From Deltaproteobacteria bacterium (GTDB lineage: Bacteria > Myxococcota > Myxococcia > Myxococcales > 40CM-4-68-19), in assembly GCA_005879315.1 (NCBI GenBank), contig VBLC01000044.1, forward strand, positions 65,805 to 106,290: 40,486 bases of DNA, read 5' to 3'. This document shows, piece by piece, positions 8,323-15,382 of the stretch. A program made the translations under genes and the position numbers. The notes beneath the pieces were generated by a model. The model was not told the DNA's origin. It saw nothing but the letters and a program-made list of their open reading frames with translations, and did not search any database. Every line of letters starts with the position of its first letter. Positions within the stretch are counted from its first letter, which is position 1.

Positions 8323-9060
8323 ATGCTTGCAGACGCACGGGTGGGGACGACGGGGTTCGCTTATCGCGAGTGGCTGGGCTCGGTGTATCCGCGCGGCGCG
8401 GCCGCCTCGCAGCTGTTGCCGATGTACGCCGAGAGGCTGCCGGCAGTGGAGATCGTCTCCACCTTCAGCCGCCTGCCGAACACCGAGCAGCTGGCGACCT
8501 GGTGCGCCTCGGTGCCGCCCGGCTTCCAGTTCGCGCTCAAAGCGCCCGCGCGCGTCTCGCAGGATCTCGCGCTCGGCAAGGCCGGCGCCTCGTTCGCGTC
8601 GTTCATCGAGGCCGTCTCGGAGCTGGGCGATCATCTCGGGCCGGTGCTCATCCAGTTGCCGGATCAGGCGCAATGCGATCGGCGGGCGCTGAGCGGATTC
8701 CTCCAGTCGGTGCCGGACGGGCTGCGCCTCGCCTTCGAGTTCCGTCATCCTTCCTGGCACGACGACGCCACGCTACGGCTGCTTTCGGCGCACGACGCGG
8801 CGCTGGTCCTCACCGACGCGGGAGAGGGCCCGCCGCGGCTCGAGATCACGGCGAGCTTCACTTACGTGCGCATCCGGCGCGAGGAGGGCGAAGCCATCGA
8901 CGCCTGGGCCGAGCGGCTCGCGCTCCTCACCCGGCGCGGCATCGATGTCTACGCCTTCCTCAAGCACGACCGCAGGGGGCTGGCGGTGGATCGAGCCATG
9001 CGGCTGTCGTCGCTCTTGCGGGCAGGGTCCGAGCTCGGCGAGCAGGCCCTGCTCAGTTAA
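8323..9060 (+). CDS. DUF72 family protein (YecE-like)
   Basis: The 245-residue protein matches DUF72, a TIM-barrel-like family of unknown function found across bacteria and archaea. Typical features are the N-terminal VGTTGFAYREW (G-x-S/T-G-(F/Y)-x-Y-x-x-W), YPRG, the strand VEIVSTFSRLP, FALKAPARVSQD, the GPVLIQLP strand, LAFEFRHPSWH and the late YVRIRR motif. No catalytic role is established for the family. It ends in a TAA that forms part of the left direct repeat of the MITE-like element, so the element may have inserted at or next to this stop codon. Convergent to the fmdB-like gene. Confidence 0.9.
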   Translation: MLADARVGTTGFAYREWLGSVYPRGAAASQLLPMYAERLPAVEIVSTFSRLPNTEQLATWCASVPPGFQFALKAPARVSQDLALGKAGASFASFIEAVSELGDHLGPVLIQLPDQAQCDRRALSGFLQSVPDGLRLAFEFRHPSWHDDATLRLLSAHDAALVLTDAGEGPPRLEITASFTYVRIRREEGEAIDAWAERLALLTRRGIDVYAFLKHDRRGLAVDRAMRLSSLLRAGSELGEQALLS

Positions 9061-9063
9061 TCC
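9054..9063. repeat. Left 10-bp direct repeat (possible target-site duplication)
   Basis: CAGTTAATCC occurs here and again at 9382-9391, exactly abutting the two ends of the inverted-repeat element between them. This is the arrangement expected for a target-site duplication created on insertion. The left copy includes the stop codon of the DUF72 gene and the right copy includes the stop codon of the fmdB-like gene. Confidence 0.6.
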
Positions 9064-9381
9064 CAATGCTGATCAGTTAGACGTGCTCGTTCTCGTGCTC
9101 GTCTTCGTGCTCGCTGTCGATCTCGTGCTGGTGCTCCTTTTCGTGCTCGCTGCCGACCTCGTTCTCGTTCTGATTCGGGTGACTCGTTTTGGGCCCGATG
9201 GTCTCAGAGTCGTACCGGCCAATCAAGCCGGTCAGAAGCGCAGACGCGCCCCGCGGGTTCCGCGTGCGACGCCTCCCTGTTGGGGATCACATTCGCCAGG
9301 AGCACCGAACGGGAACGACACCGGGCACCGAAAACGAGCACGAGCTTGAGCATGGCAATGGGCGCTAACTGATAGGCATTG
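9064..9381. mobile_element. MITE-like element with 17-bp inverted ends
   Basis: The 318-bp segment begins CAATGCTGATCAGTTAG (9064-9080) and ends with CTAACTGATAGGCATTG (9365-9381). The second is the reverse complement of the first at 15 of 17 positions. It is bounded by 10-bp direct repeats. Inside each end lie CTCGT-type repeats in opposite orientation (9082-9170 and about 9325-9350). No transposase is encoded; the open frame through it is low-complexity LVLV text. The structure fits a non-autonomous miniature transposon or a related mobile intergenic repeat. The family is not identified. Confidence 0.6.
9081..9176. repeat. Low-complexity CTCGT repeat tract
   Basis: About 95 bases consist of variants of CTCGT/GCTCGT (for example CTCGTTCTCGTGCTCGTC), giving LVLVLV on the plus strand and ENE/EHE-type text on the minus strand. 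A shorter copy in inverse orientation lies near 9325-9350. It forms the subterminal region of the MITE-like element. Confidence 0.7.
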
Positions 9382-9391
9382 CAGTTAATCC
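9382..9391. repeat. Right 10-bp direct repeat
   Basis: CAGTTAATCC, identical to 9054-9063, abuts the right end of the MITE-like element. It contains the complement of the TAA stop codon of the fmdB-like gene. Confidence 0.6.
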
Positions 9392-9693
9392 TTCTTGTCC
9401 GTCTTCTTCGCGGGCGCGTGGCTGGGCGGCGCGCCCCCCGTCGAAGGAGACGGCGTCGCTGCCGCCGGCGCATCGGAGCTGGGCGCGCTCGTCCCGCCGC
9501 CCTCCGACTTGTGCGAGGAGCTGTAGAGGTCCTTGTACCAGCCGCCGCCTTTGAGCTGGAAGGACGTGCGGCTCATCATCTTCGCCATCTTCCCGCCGCA
9601 CTCGGGGCAGGCCTCGGGCGGCGGATCGGTCACCTTCTGCAGTCGCTCCACCAGCCTGCCGCACTTCTCGCAGACGAATTCGTAGATCGGCAC
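9385..9693 (-). CDS. FmdB family zinc-ribbon protein
   Basis: The 102-residue protein starts at a GTG and has the FmdB/CxxC zinc-ribbon domain in its first 45 residues: MPIYEFVCEKCG, then CPECGG, then the conserved MSRTSFQLKGGGWYKD segment. Four cysteines in two CxxC pairs bind zinc. The family was first named for a putative regulator of formamidase expression, but most members are of unknown role. After residue 60 the sequence is a disordered Ser/Pro/Ala-rich linker ending in a short lysine/aspartate tail. The stop codon lies within the right direct repeat of the MITE-like element. It follows the next minus-strand gene by nine bases and is probably in its operon. Confidence 0.9.
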   Translation of the reverse strand: MPIYEFVCEKCGRLVERLQKVTDPPPEACPECGGKMAKMMSRTSFQLKGGGWYKDLYSSSHKSEGGGTSAPSSDAPAAATPSPSTGGAPPSHAPAKKTDKKD

Positions 9694-9702
9694 CAGGACA
9701 AC

Positions 9703-10557
9703 TTAACGCAGGTCGAGCAACTCCCGCAGCTTGACTGCATCGGAGGTCGTCAGCTGCAGTGCCTTGCGCAGCTCATCGAGGGGCTGCGGCCTCGCGCGGA
9801 CCTTGGTCCAGAGGACGCGGGTTCGCGCGGCCACCTCGCCCTCCAGTTCCTCGAGCAGGCCCAACTCGCGCAGCTGGTCGCGACGGTAGAGCACCTGCGC
9901 GATGCGCTGCCGGGGCCACTTCTGCCCGCGTTCTTCGCGGCGGATCCGGTCCAGCAGCCGGTCGAGCTCCGCGCTGAGCCCGCGCTCGCTGATGACGGCG
10001 CGCAGCCGCGCCATCGGCAGCGCGAGGTCCTCCGCCACCAGCGCCTCGCGCCAGCGATGCCGCGAGTAGAGAGCGCGGATGAGATCGCGCTCGCGCAGCG
10101 CGAACTCGCGCTCCAGTCCGGCGGCGCGAAAGCGGGCCAGAAGCGCCGCTTCGGAAATTCCCCCCAGCCGTGAAGTGAGCGCGCTGCGCCGCGGCCCGAC
10201 TTCCGCGAGCAACGACTTCAGCTCGAGCTCCTGCTGGTCGCGCTCGCTTCTTTTCGGAAGCGAGGGCGCGGGCGGGGCGCCCTCCGCTTTTCGCCTGCGC
10301 ACCGGCGGGCCGCTCTTCGCTCCCCGCACCGGTGCGGCCATGGGCATCTGCGCATCGGTGCGGCGGGTGAGGCTGAAGGCGCGCCGGCGAATCTTGAGCG
10401 CCTCCAGCTCGCCGACCAGCGCTTCCATCGACACACCCAAGGCGCGCGCAACCAAGGGCGCGTCGTGATGATAGGCGAAGAGCCCGAGCAGCTCCTGCGC
10501 CCGCGCGCGCTTTGTTTGCGACTCCTGCCGGCTGGCCACGGCGAGCGCATAGCACAA
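9703..10557 (-). CDS. Unknown protein with Fis-like helix-turn-helix segments
   Basis: No family recognised. The 284-residue product is rich in Arg, Leu, Ala and Glu. Two stretches look like Fis-type HTH units: VARALGVSMEALVGELEALKI near residues 37-57, and a second one around residues 155-195 (YSRHRWREALVAEDLALP followed by a helix). A disordered Pro/Ala/Lys linker separates them. The middle and C-terminal parts are helical and highly charged. A regulatory or nucleic-acid-binding role is inference. The ATG lacks a clear ribosome-binding site; an in-frame GTG six codons downstream is an alternative. It is divergent from the adenylate cyclase gene, with 93 bases between them. Confidence 0.55.
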   Translation of the reverse strand: MCYALAVASRQESQTKRARAQELLGLFAYHHDAPLVARALGVSMEALVGELEALKIRRRAFSLTRRTDAQMPMAAPVRGAKSGPPVRRRKAEGAPPAPSLPKRSERDQQELELKSLLAEVGPRRSALTSRLGGISEAALLARFRAAGLEREFALRERDLIRALYSRHRWREALVAEDLALPMARLRAVISERGLSAELDRLLDRIRREERGQKWPRQRIAQVLYRRDQLRELGLLEELEGEVAARTRVLWTKVRARPQPLDELRKALQLTTSDAVKLRELLDLR

Positions 10558-10650
10558 CGGCCGCGAAGGCAGATTCGGGAAAACCGCAGCGCTTCGGGGC
10601 CACGATCTTGCGCAAAGCCCTCTTGGCAGTCGATGCTATGGAGGAAATCA

Positions 10651-12072
10651 ATGCGCCGCGTTCCGCTCCGACTGAAAATCGCTGCATTCGCTGCCACCCT
10701 CGTGGCCGTGGCGGTCGGGCTGCTCGCGCTCTTCACCGTCATCCTCCCCTGGCGGGCCAAGATCGCCTCGCAGGAGTCGCTGGCGCGCAGGCTGGCGCAG
10801 ACCGCCGTCTCCGCCATGGGCGTGGAGGTGCGCGCCGACGGCGCCCACTTCGATCCCTCGCGCGTTCACGATCTGGTGACGAACTCCAGCCGCACCGGCG
10901 TCGAGATCGTCTATGCGCTGCTCTTCGACGAGGGGGGCAATCTCGACGCGGCAGCTTCGTCGGTGAACGCCGAGATCCTCGAGCGCATCTCGCGGCCGAT
11001 GGTCCAGCTCTACCTGCGCGACCGCGACAAGTGCCTGCAGCTCTTCGGCTCGGGAGTGACCCAGCCCGGCATCCGCCGGCTGCGCATGCATCTGGCGGTG
11101 CCCGAGAGCAAGGGCGCCATCGGCCGCCTCGATCTGGGGCTGTCGACCCTGTCGATCGACGCCGAGATGCGGCGCACCCTCTGGCGCGACGCGATCGTGC
11201 TCTTCGGCACGATGGTGCTCGCCGTTTTCGCCGCCTTCCTCTTCGCCCAACGCATCGCCCGGCCGCTCGGCGAGCTGAGCCGCGCCATGGGCCGCCTGCA
11301 GCAGGGCGACTTCGAGGTGCGCAGCGACGAGGCGCAGCAGCTGAACGACGAGGTGGGCGACATCTCCCGCGCCTTCAACGCCATGGCCGACGGCCTCAAG
11401 GAGCGCGAGCGCCTGCGCGGCACCCTCGGTCGCTACGTCTCCGGCGCCGTGGCCGAGCGCATCCTCGAGGAGAGCGACGACCTCAAGCTCCCCGGCGAGA
11501 CGCGCAGGGTCACGGTGATGTTCCTCGACGTGCGCGGCTTCACCACGATGTCCGAGCGGCTCAGCCCGCCCGAGGTGGTGGCGCTGCTCAACGAGTACTT
11601 CGACATCGTCGTCGATCGCGTGCAGGAGCACGGCGGCACCGTCAACAAGTTCATCGGCGATGCCGCGATGTGCATCTGGGGCGCGCCGCGGCAGATCGAT
11701 CACCCCGAGCAGGCGGCAGTGCGCTGTGCTCTGGAGATCCAGGAGGCGGTCGCGAAGCTCTCCGCCGTTCGCAGCGGGCGCGGCCACACCAGCCTGGCGT
11801 TCGGCGTCGGCATCAACGCCGGCGAGGTGGTGGCCGGCAACCTCGGCGCTGCGAAGCGGCTCGAGTACACCGTCATCGGCGATGCGGTGAACCTGGCGCA
11901 GCGGCTCGAGTCGCAGGCGCGCGCCGGCGAGGTGCTCGTCTCCGAGTCGGTCTTCGAGAAGCTCGCAGGCACGGTCGACGCCGTTCCGCGCGAGCCGGTC
12001 AAGCTCAAGGGCAAGTCGCAGCCGGTGCGGCTCTGGGAGATCCGGCGGATGAAGGCTGCGGAAGCGGCATGA
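10651..12072 (+). CDS. HAMP-containing class III adenylate/guanylate cyclase
   Basis: The start chosen is the ATG at 10651, preceded by GGAGG at good spacing, although the frame is open upstream; this gives 473 residues. It has a first transmembrane helix at about residues 10-33, a periplasmic sensor region of about 140 residues, a second helix near 185-205, a HAMP linker (RIARPLGELSRAMGRLQQGD) and a C-terminal cyclase domain. In the cyclase, FLDVRGFT and FIGDAAMCIWGAP give the two metal aspartates, NKF gives the adenine lysine, and YTVIGDAVNLAQRLE gives the transition-state residues. The Thr in YTVIG in place of Asp is the class IIIb pattern. The product is probably cAMP. It overlaps the next gene by four bases (ATGA). 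Confidence 0.92.
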   Translation: MRRVPLRLKIAAFAATLVAVAVGLLALFTVILPWRAKIASQESLARRLAQTAVSAMGVEVRADGAHFDPSRVHDLVTNSSRTGVEIVYALLFDEGGNLDAAASSVNAEILERISRPMVQLYLRDRDKCLQLFGSGVTQPGIRRLRMHLAVPESKGAIGRLDLGLSTLSIDAEMRRTLWRDAIVLFGTMVLAVFAAFLFAQRIARPLGELSRAMGRLQQGDFEVRSDEAQQLNDEVGDISRAFNAMADGLKERERLRGTLGRYVSGAVAERILEESDDLKLPGETRRVTVMFLDVRGFTTMSERLSPPEVVALLNEYFDIVVDRVQEHGGTVNKFIGDAAMCIWGAPRQIDHPEQAAVRCALEIQEAVAKLSAVRSGRGHTSLAFGVGINAGEVVAGNLGAAKRLEYTVIGDAVNLAQRLESQARAGEVLVSESVFEKLAGTVDAVPREPVKLKGKSQPVRLWEIRRMKAAEAA

Positions 12073-13037
12073 AGCGCGCGCTTCTCCTCGCCGCCCTCTG
12101 CACCTGCGCCTGCGGAAGCGAGCGGTCCGCTTCCTCCGACGAGCTCACCATCGTGGTGCAGGGTGACCGGCGCGAGCTCGAGCAGCAGGAGCGCACTCTC
12201 CGGGAGCGCCAGGAGGCGCTGCTCAAGGAGAAGGGTCAGCTCGACCAGCGCATTGCCGATCTCGCCCGCGGGCTCAAGGCAGCTGCCGATGCCGAGCAGC
12301 GCCGGCGCCTCGAGACCGAGCTGCGCCGGCAGCAGGAGCTCGAGGGGCAGGTCTCGGCCAGCCAGAACGCGCTCTCAGCCCAGCGCAGCGAAGTGCAGGC
12401 GAAGCGGCAAGCGATGGAGACCGATCTGCAGCGCGCGACGCAGGCGGCAGTGGCGGCGCGGGAGGCGTCGGCCGCCGCGCGCGAGGCCAAGGTGGCGGAG
12501 CGTGAGTCGAGGATCGGCATGCGCGAGAGGGAGTTGGGGCAGCGCGAGCAGGAGCTGGCGCTGCGCGAGGCGGCGCTGGCGAAGGCGGGTCCCGAGCGGG
12601 CGGCGCAGGAGGCGGCCTATCGCGCGCCGCGCGAGGTGCCCAAGCCGACCGCGGTGGAGGTCAAGCACAAGCGGTTGCTCGCCGAGGTCGAGACCCGCGG
12701 CATCCTCATCAGCGACCTGCCGGCCGAGGTGCAGCCGCTCAACGCCGAGATTCATGCCGCCCGCCGGCAGGGCGATCTCGCGCGCGCCTGGGATCTGCTC
12801 GGCGAGCTCTCCAAGGCGGTGGTCCGGCTCAAGGTGGACCAGAAGTTCGTCGAGCTGAAGATGCTGCGGCTGCAGGGCGCGCGCGCGGCCGCACGTCTCT
12901 CCGACCCGCAGCGAGGCGAGGTGGAGAAGCTCCTCCGCGACGTGACCGCCTCCTATTCCGACGGCAAGTATGCCGATGCGAACAAAGGGCTGAACCGCAT
13001 CGCGGCGATCCTGGACGCGGGGGCGCCCTCGGGGTAA
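12069..13037 (+). CDS. Coiled-coil lipoprotein
   Basis: The frame is open far upstream inside the cyclase gene, but the ATG that overlaps the cyclase stop as ATGA begins a signal sequence (MKRALLLAALCTCACGS), so it is the likely start; 322 residues. The cluster of three cysteines around residues 11-15 suggests a lipoprotein, though the lipobox is not a classical one. Residues 35-185 are a long predicted coiled coil with heptads rich in Glu, Arg, Gln and Ala. A helical C-terminal domain of about 130 residues follows. I do not recognise the family. Coupling to the cyclase suggests it may act in the periplasm near the cyclase sensor region, which is inference. Confidence 0.75.
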   Translation: MKRALLLAALCTCACGSERSASSDELTIVVQGDRRELEQQERTLRERQEALLKEKGQLDQRIADLARGLKAAADAEQRRRLETELRRQQELEGQVSASQNALSAQRSEVQAKRQAMETDLQRATQAAVAAREASAAAREAKVAERESRIGMRERELGQREQELALREAALAKAGPERAAQEAAYRAPREVPKPTAVEVKHKRLLAEVETRGILISDLPAEVQPLNAEIHAARRQGDLARAWDLLGELSKAVVRLKVDQKFVELKMLRLQGARAAARLSDPQRGEVEKLLRDVTASYSDGKYADANKGLNRIAAILDAGAPSG

Positions 13038-13046
13038 GAGCGCGCC

Positions 13047-13640
13047 GTGGCCGAGTCCTCCGCGCTCCGCGTACGAGCAGGCCTCCGTTTCGTGCCGGTG
13101 CTGCGGCCGGCGCTCTACGCGCTCCTGGTCCTGAGCGCGCTCTTCACCTTCTGGGCGGGTGGGGACATCGCCGGGCGTTCGTTGCCGCGCTGGACGCAGG
13201 TGGCCGCGCCGACCCTCTTCGCCATCTTTCTCGTCGTCTTCGCCGTCTACCGATTCGCGCTGGTCCGGGCCAGGAGGTATCCGGCGGCGATGGGCCTCTT
13301 CCAGGTGGGGCTCGGCGCGCTCATCTGGGTTTTGCTCCTGCCGGGGTCGCGGCAGAAATTTGCCGGCTCGGGGGCGGGCGACGATCTGCCGGCGTTGATG
13401 GCTTCCGCAGACCCGCGCGTGCGCGCTCTGGCGGCGGAGGCCGCCGGCTATCGGGCCGGGGGAGAGCGTTATGCGGCGCAGCTGGTCGAGCATCTCGTCG
13501 ACGGCGACCCGCGCGTGCGCGAACGGACCCGCGCGTCGCTCGTGCGGCTGGCGGGAACCGATGCGGCCCCGGGGGAGCAGGGCGAGGCCGCCAAAGAGAA
13601 GTGGCGCGAGTTGCTCCGCCAGCGCGGTTGGCTGCGCTGA
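13047..13640 (+). CDS. Membrane protein with HEAT-like C-terminus
   Basis: A 197-residue protein begins at GTG, nine bases after the lipoprotein gene. Three hydrophobic segments (about residues 20-42, 50-70 and 80-98) are followed by a soluble part. The soluble part contains two ADPRVRALAAEAAG / GDPRVRERTRASLVRLAG repeats typical of HEAT-type helical pairs. It ends with a basic KWRELLRQRGWLR. HEAT repeats usually mediate protein contacts. No specific function is recognised. Its position implies an operon with the cyclase and the lipoprotein. About 90 bases separate it from fur, which has its own promoter. Confidence 0.68.
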   Translation: MAESSALRVRAGLRFVPVLRPALYALLVLSALFTFWAGGDIAGRSLPRWTQVAAPTLFAIFLVVFAVYRFALVRARRYPAAMGLFQVGLGALIWVLLLPGSRQKFAGSGAGDDLPALMASADPRVRALAAEAAGYRAGGERYAAQLVEHLVDGDPRVRERTRASLVRLAGTDAAPGEQGEAAKEKWRELLRQRGWLR

Positions 13641-13653
13641 TGAATCCGGTCGG

Positions 13654-13683
13654 TTGACAGCTTCGCCTGCCCGGGCCTACGCT
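13654..13683 (+). promoter_or_regulatory. Sigma70-type promoter of fur
   Basis: TTGACA (13654-13659) is a perfect -35 box. An 18-base spacer leads to TACGCT (13678-13683) as a weaker -10 box. The predicted start of transcription, near 13690, falls in the Fur box that begins at 13689, the geometry of classical autorepression. Confidence 0.6.
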
Positions 13684-13688
13684 GAGAC

Positions 13689-13709
13689 TGAGAATGAGAA
13701 TCAATTTCA
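13689..13709 (+). promoter_or_regulatory. Fur box upstream of fur
   Basis: The site contains TGAGAATGAGAATCAA followed by TTTCA. It reads as repeated GAGAAT hexamers with an inverted C-terminal half, close to the Fur consensus of GATAAT repeats (7-1-7 palindromes). A further GAGACT hexamer lies just upstream. The same 16-base core is found at 14275, before the next gene. Confidence 0.72.
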
Positions 13710-13731
13710 AAATGGCCAGGCGGATCCGCAG

Positions 13732-14220
13732 ATGACTCCCCGAACCCTGGAGAAGACCGGCTCGAAGAAATCGGCTGCTGCGCGCGAACGGTTGGCGAGC
13801 TGGATCTCCTCGCGCGGCCTCAAGGCCACCCGGCAGCGGGACGTCATCGTCGACGTCTTCTTCGCCCAGACCGGGCATCTTTCGGTCGACGAGCTTCTGG
13901 AGAAGGCCAAGCAGCGCGATCCCACCATCGGCGCGGCCACCGTCTATCGCACGATGAAGATTCTTGCCGACGCGGGCCTGGCCAGCGCCCGCCATTTCGA
14001 GGGGGGGCAGACGCGCTACGAGGCGGCCCTCGATCGCCATCACCACGACCATCTCATCTGCACTTCCTGCGGCAGCATCATCGAGTTCGAAAACGAGCGC
14101 ATCGAGGAGCTGCAGGAGACCGTCGCCGAAGACCACGGCTTCCACGTCACCCACCACAAGCTCGAGCTGTACGGGCTCTGCCGCCATTGCAGGGTCGAGC
14201 AGGCCTCCGACCGCCGCTGA
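13732..14220 (+). CDS. fur: Fur family ferric uptake regulator
   Basis: The 162-residue protein starts at the ATG at 13732; the frame is open upstream but the promoter and Fur box lie there. The N-terminal winged helix contains LKATRQRDVIVDVFF and IGAATVYRTMKILADAGL. The dimerisation and metal domain shows RHHHDHLICTSCGSIIEF (regulatory metal site and first CxxC), then HHKLELYGLCRHC (second CxxC, structural zinc). These are standard Fur features, and the AT-rich GAGAAT boxes nearby support Fur over Zur or PerR. Iron-loaded Fur would repress its own promoter. The N-terminal extension of about 20 basic residues is a little longer than in E. coli Fur. Confidence 0.92.
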   Translation: MTPRTLEKTGSKKSAAARERLASWISSRGLKATRQRDVIVDVFFAQTGHLSVDELLEKAKQRDPTIGAATVYRTMKILADAGLASARHFEGGQTRYEAALDRHHHDHLICTSCGSIIEFENERIEELQETVAEDHGFHVTHHKLELYGLCRHCRVEQASDRR

Positions 14221-14274
14221 AAGGATGTCCGGGACTACCGATGGATCTGCCGCTCCATCTGCCGCCGCCGAAAT

Positions 14275-14294
14275 TGAGAATGAGAATCAAAATC
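14275..14294 (+). promoter_or_regulatory. Second Fur box, overlapping a start codon
   Basis: TGAGAATGAGAATCAAAATC repeats the 16-base core of the fur promoter site. It lies inside a larger inverted repeat, AAATTGAGA (14271-14279) and TCTCAATTT (14297-14305). The ATG at 14280 is within the site, so either the gene starts upstream at 14241, or Fur would bind across the translation start. Confidence 0.6.
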
Positions 14295-15020
14295 GGTCTC
14301 AATTTGGTGGCGTTCGCCGTGGCGCTCTTTGCCGCCGTTCCGTCAGCTCGCGCCGACCGCCGCACCTTTATCCGCAGCTACGAATACGCCACACAACCCG
14401 CTGGGAACCTCGAATTCGAGCTGTGGAACGAGATCCAGGCGCCCAAGAATGGCGGCTTCGATCAGGCGTCGACACTCCACCGCTTCGAGCTGGAGTACGG
14501 CCTCACCGATCACTGGGACCTCGCGCTCTACCACGTGTTCAGCCAGTCAGCCGGGACCTTCGCCTTCCAATCCTGGCGCCTCGAGACCCGCTACCGGCTC
14601 GCGGAGAAGGGCCTCTGGCCGGTCGACGTGCTTCTCTATTTCGAGGTCGAGCGTCCCGCGGCCTTCGCCGAGCCCTGGGAGACCGAGCAGAAGCTCATCC
14701 TCGAGAAGGACATCGGCCCCTTTGCCCTGGTGGCGAACCTCGTCGCCGAGCAGAAGCTCTTGCACGCCGGCGAGGGGCACAACTGGGAAGTCGATCTCGG
14801 CGCGCACTACGAGCCGGTCCCGCAGCTGCGCGTCGCGACGGAATTCTGGATGCTGCAGGAATGGGCCGGCGGCGTCAGCCGGACGAGCTACTTTCTCGGG
14901 CCCTCCTTCTCGGTTGCCACCAGCAAGATCTGGTTGCAGCTCGGCGTCGGCTTCGGCCTCGGTCTGGCCGACACCTACAGCTCGGCCTTCGTGCGCAGCG
15001 TCCTGGGGTTCAACCTGTGA
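14280..15020 (+). CDS. Secreted barrel-like protein, probably Fur-regulated
   Basis: From the ATG at 14280 the product has 246 residues and begins with a signal peptide (MRIKIGLNLVAFAVALFAA, cleavage near ARA/DRR). An in-frame ATG at 14241 would add 13 residues and remains possible. The mature part has many alternating strands (FELEYGLTDHWDLALYHVF, WRLETRYRLAEKGLWPVDV) and ends in a strand, FVRSVLGFNL, whose last residues fit outer-membrane beta-barrel signals. I do not assign a family. Its position after fur with a Fur box suggests iron-dependent expression, and the overlap with the downstream cytochrome lipoprotein gene (GTGA) suggests they act together at the cell envelope. Confidence 0.72.
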   Translation: MRIKIGLNLVAFAVALFAAVPSARADRRTFIRSYEYATQPAGNLEFELWNEIQAPKNGGFDQASTLHRFELEYGLTDHWDLALYHVFSQSAGTFAFQSWRLETRYRLAEKGLWPVDVLLYFEVERPAAFAEPWETEQKLILEKDIGPFALVANLVAEQKLLHAGEGHNWEVDLGAHYEPVPQLRVATEFWMLQEWAGGVSRTSYFLGPSFSVATSKIWLQLGVGFGLGLADTYSSAFVRSVLGFNL

Positions 15021-15289
15021 GGCACCTGCTCGCGCTCCTCGCCGTGACCGCCTGCGGCGGGGCGCAGCGAGCGGACATGTCGGAAGGCGAGCGGACGTAC
15101 CGGGCGAAGTGCACCGCTTGCCACCGCCCTTACGAGCCCTCCAAATACACGCCGCAGGAGTGGACCGCCTCGCTCGACAAGATGGAGCGGCTCAACAAGG
15201 TCCATCTGAGCCAGGCGGAGCGGGCGCAAATCCTCCAGTACTTGACGGGAGATCCGAGCGGAGCGCCAGCGACCTCATCGAAGCCCTGA
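15017..15289 (+). CDS. Monoheme c-type cytochrome lipoprotein
   Basis: The start is a GTG overlapping the previous stop as GTGA, giving 90 residues; the frame is open further upstream but only this start yields a signal sequence. It starts with RHLLALLAVTAC, a lipobox-like segment, so the protein is probably lipid-anchored. CTACH near residue 35 is the heme c attachment motif, with the histidine as axial ligand; a Met in LDKMERL is the likely second ligand. The helix LSQAERAQILQYLTG is typical of small cytochromes c. It probably moves electrons in the periplasm. Association with the Fur-controlled gene upstream links it to iron. Confidence 0.8.
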   Translation: MRHLLALLAVTACGGAQRADMSEGERTYRAKCTACHRPYEPSKYTPQEWTASLDKMERLNKVHLSQAERAQILQYLTGDPSGAPATSSKP

Positions 15290-15327
15290 GGACCGGGCGG
15301 ACCCCACCTTCGCCGCCGGGCAGCCCC

Positions 15328-15357
15328 TTGAAGGCTTGCCACCTTTTCGGATATTCT
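15328..15357 (+). promoter_or_regulatory. Promoter candidate before the giant eCIS-core gene
   Basis: TTGAAG (15328-15333) and TATTCT (15352-15357) are separated by 18 bases, a good sigma70 match and a rare AT-rich spot in this GC-rich region. Transcription would start near 15364, about 20 bases before the ATG at 15383, which is preceded by ACGGGGG. Confidence 0.5.
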
Positions 15358-15382
15358 AATCTGGCCAGCGGCCTGACGGGGG

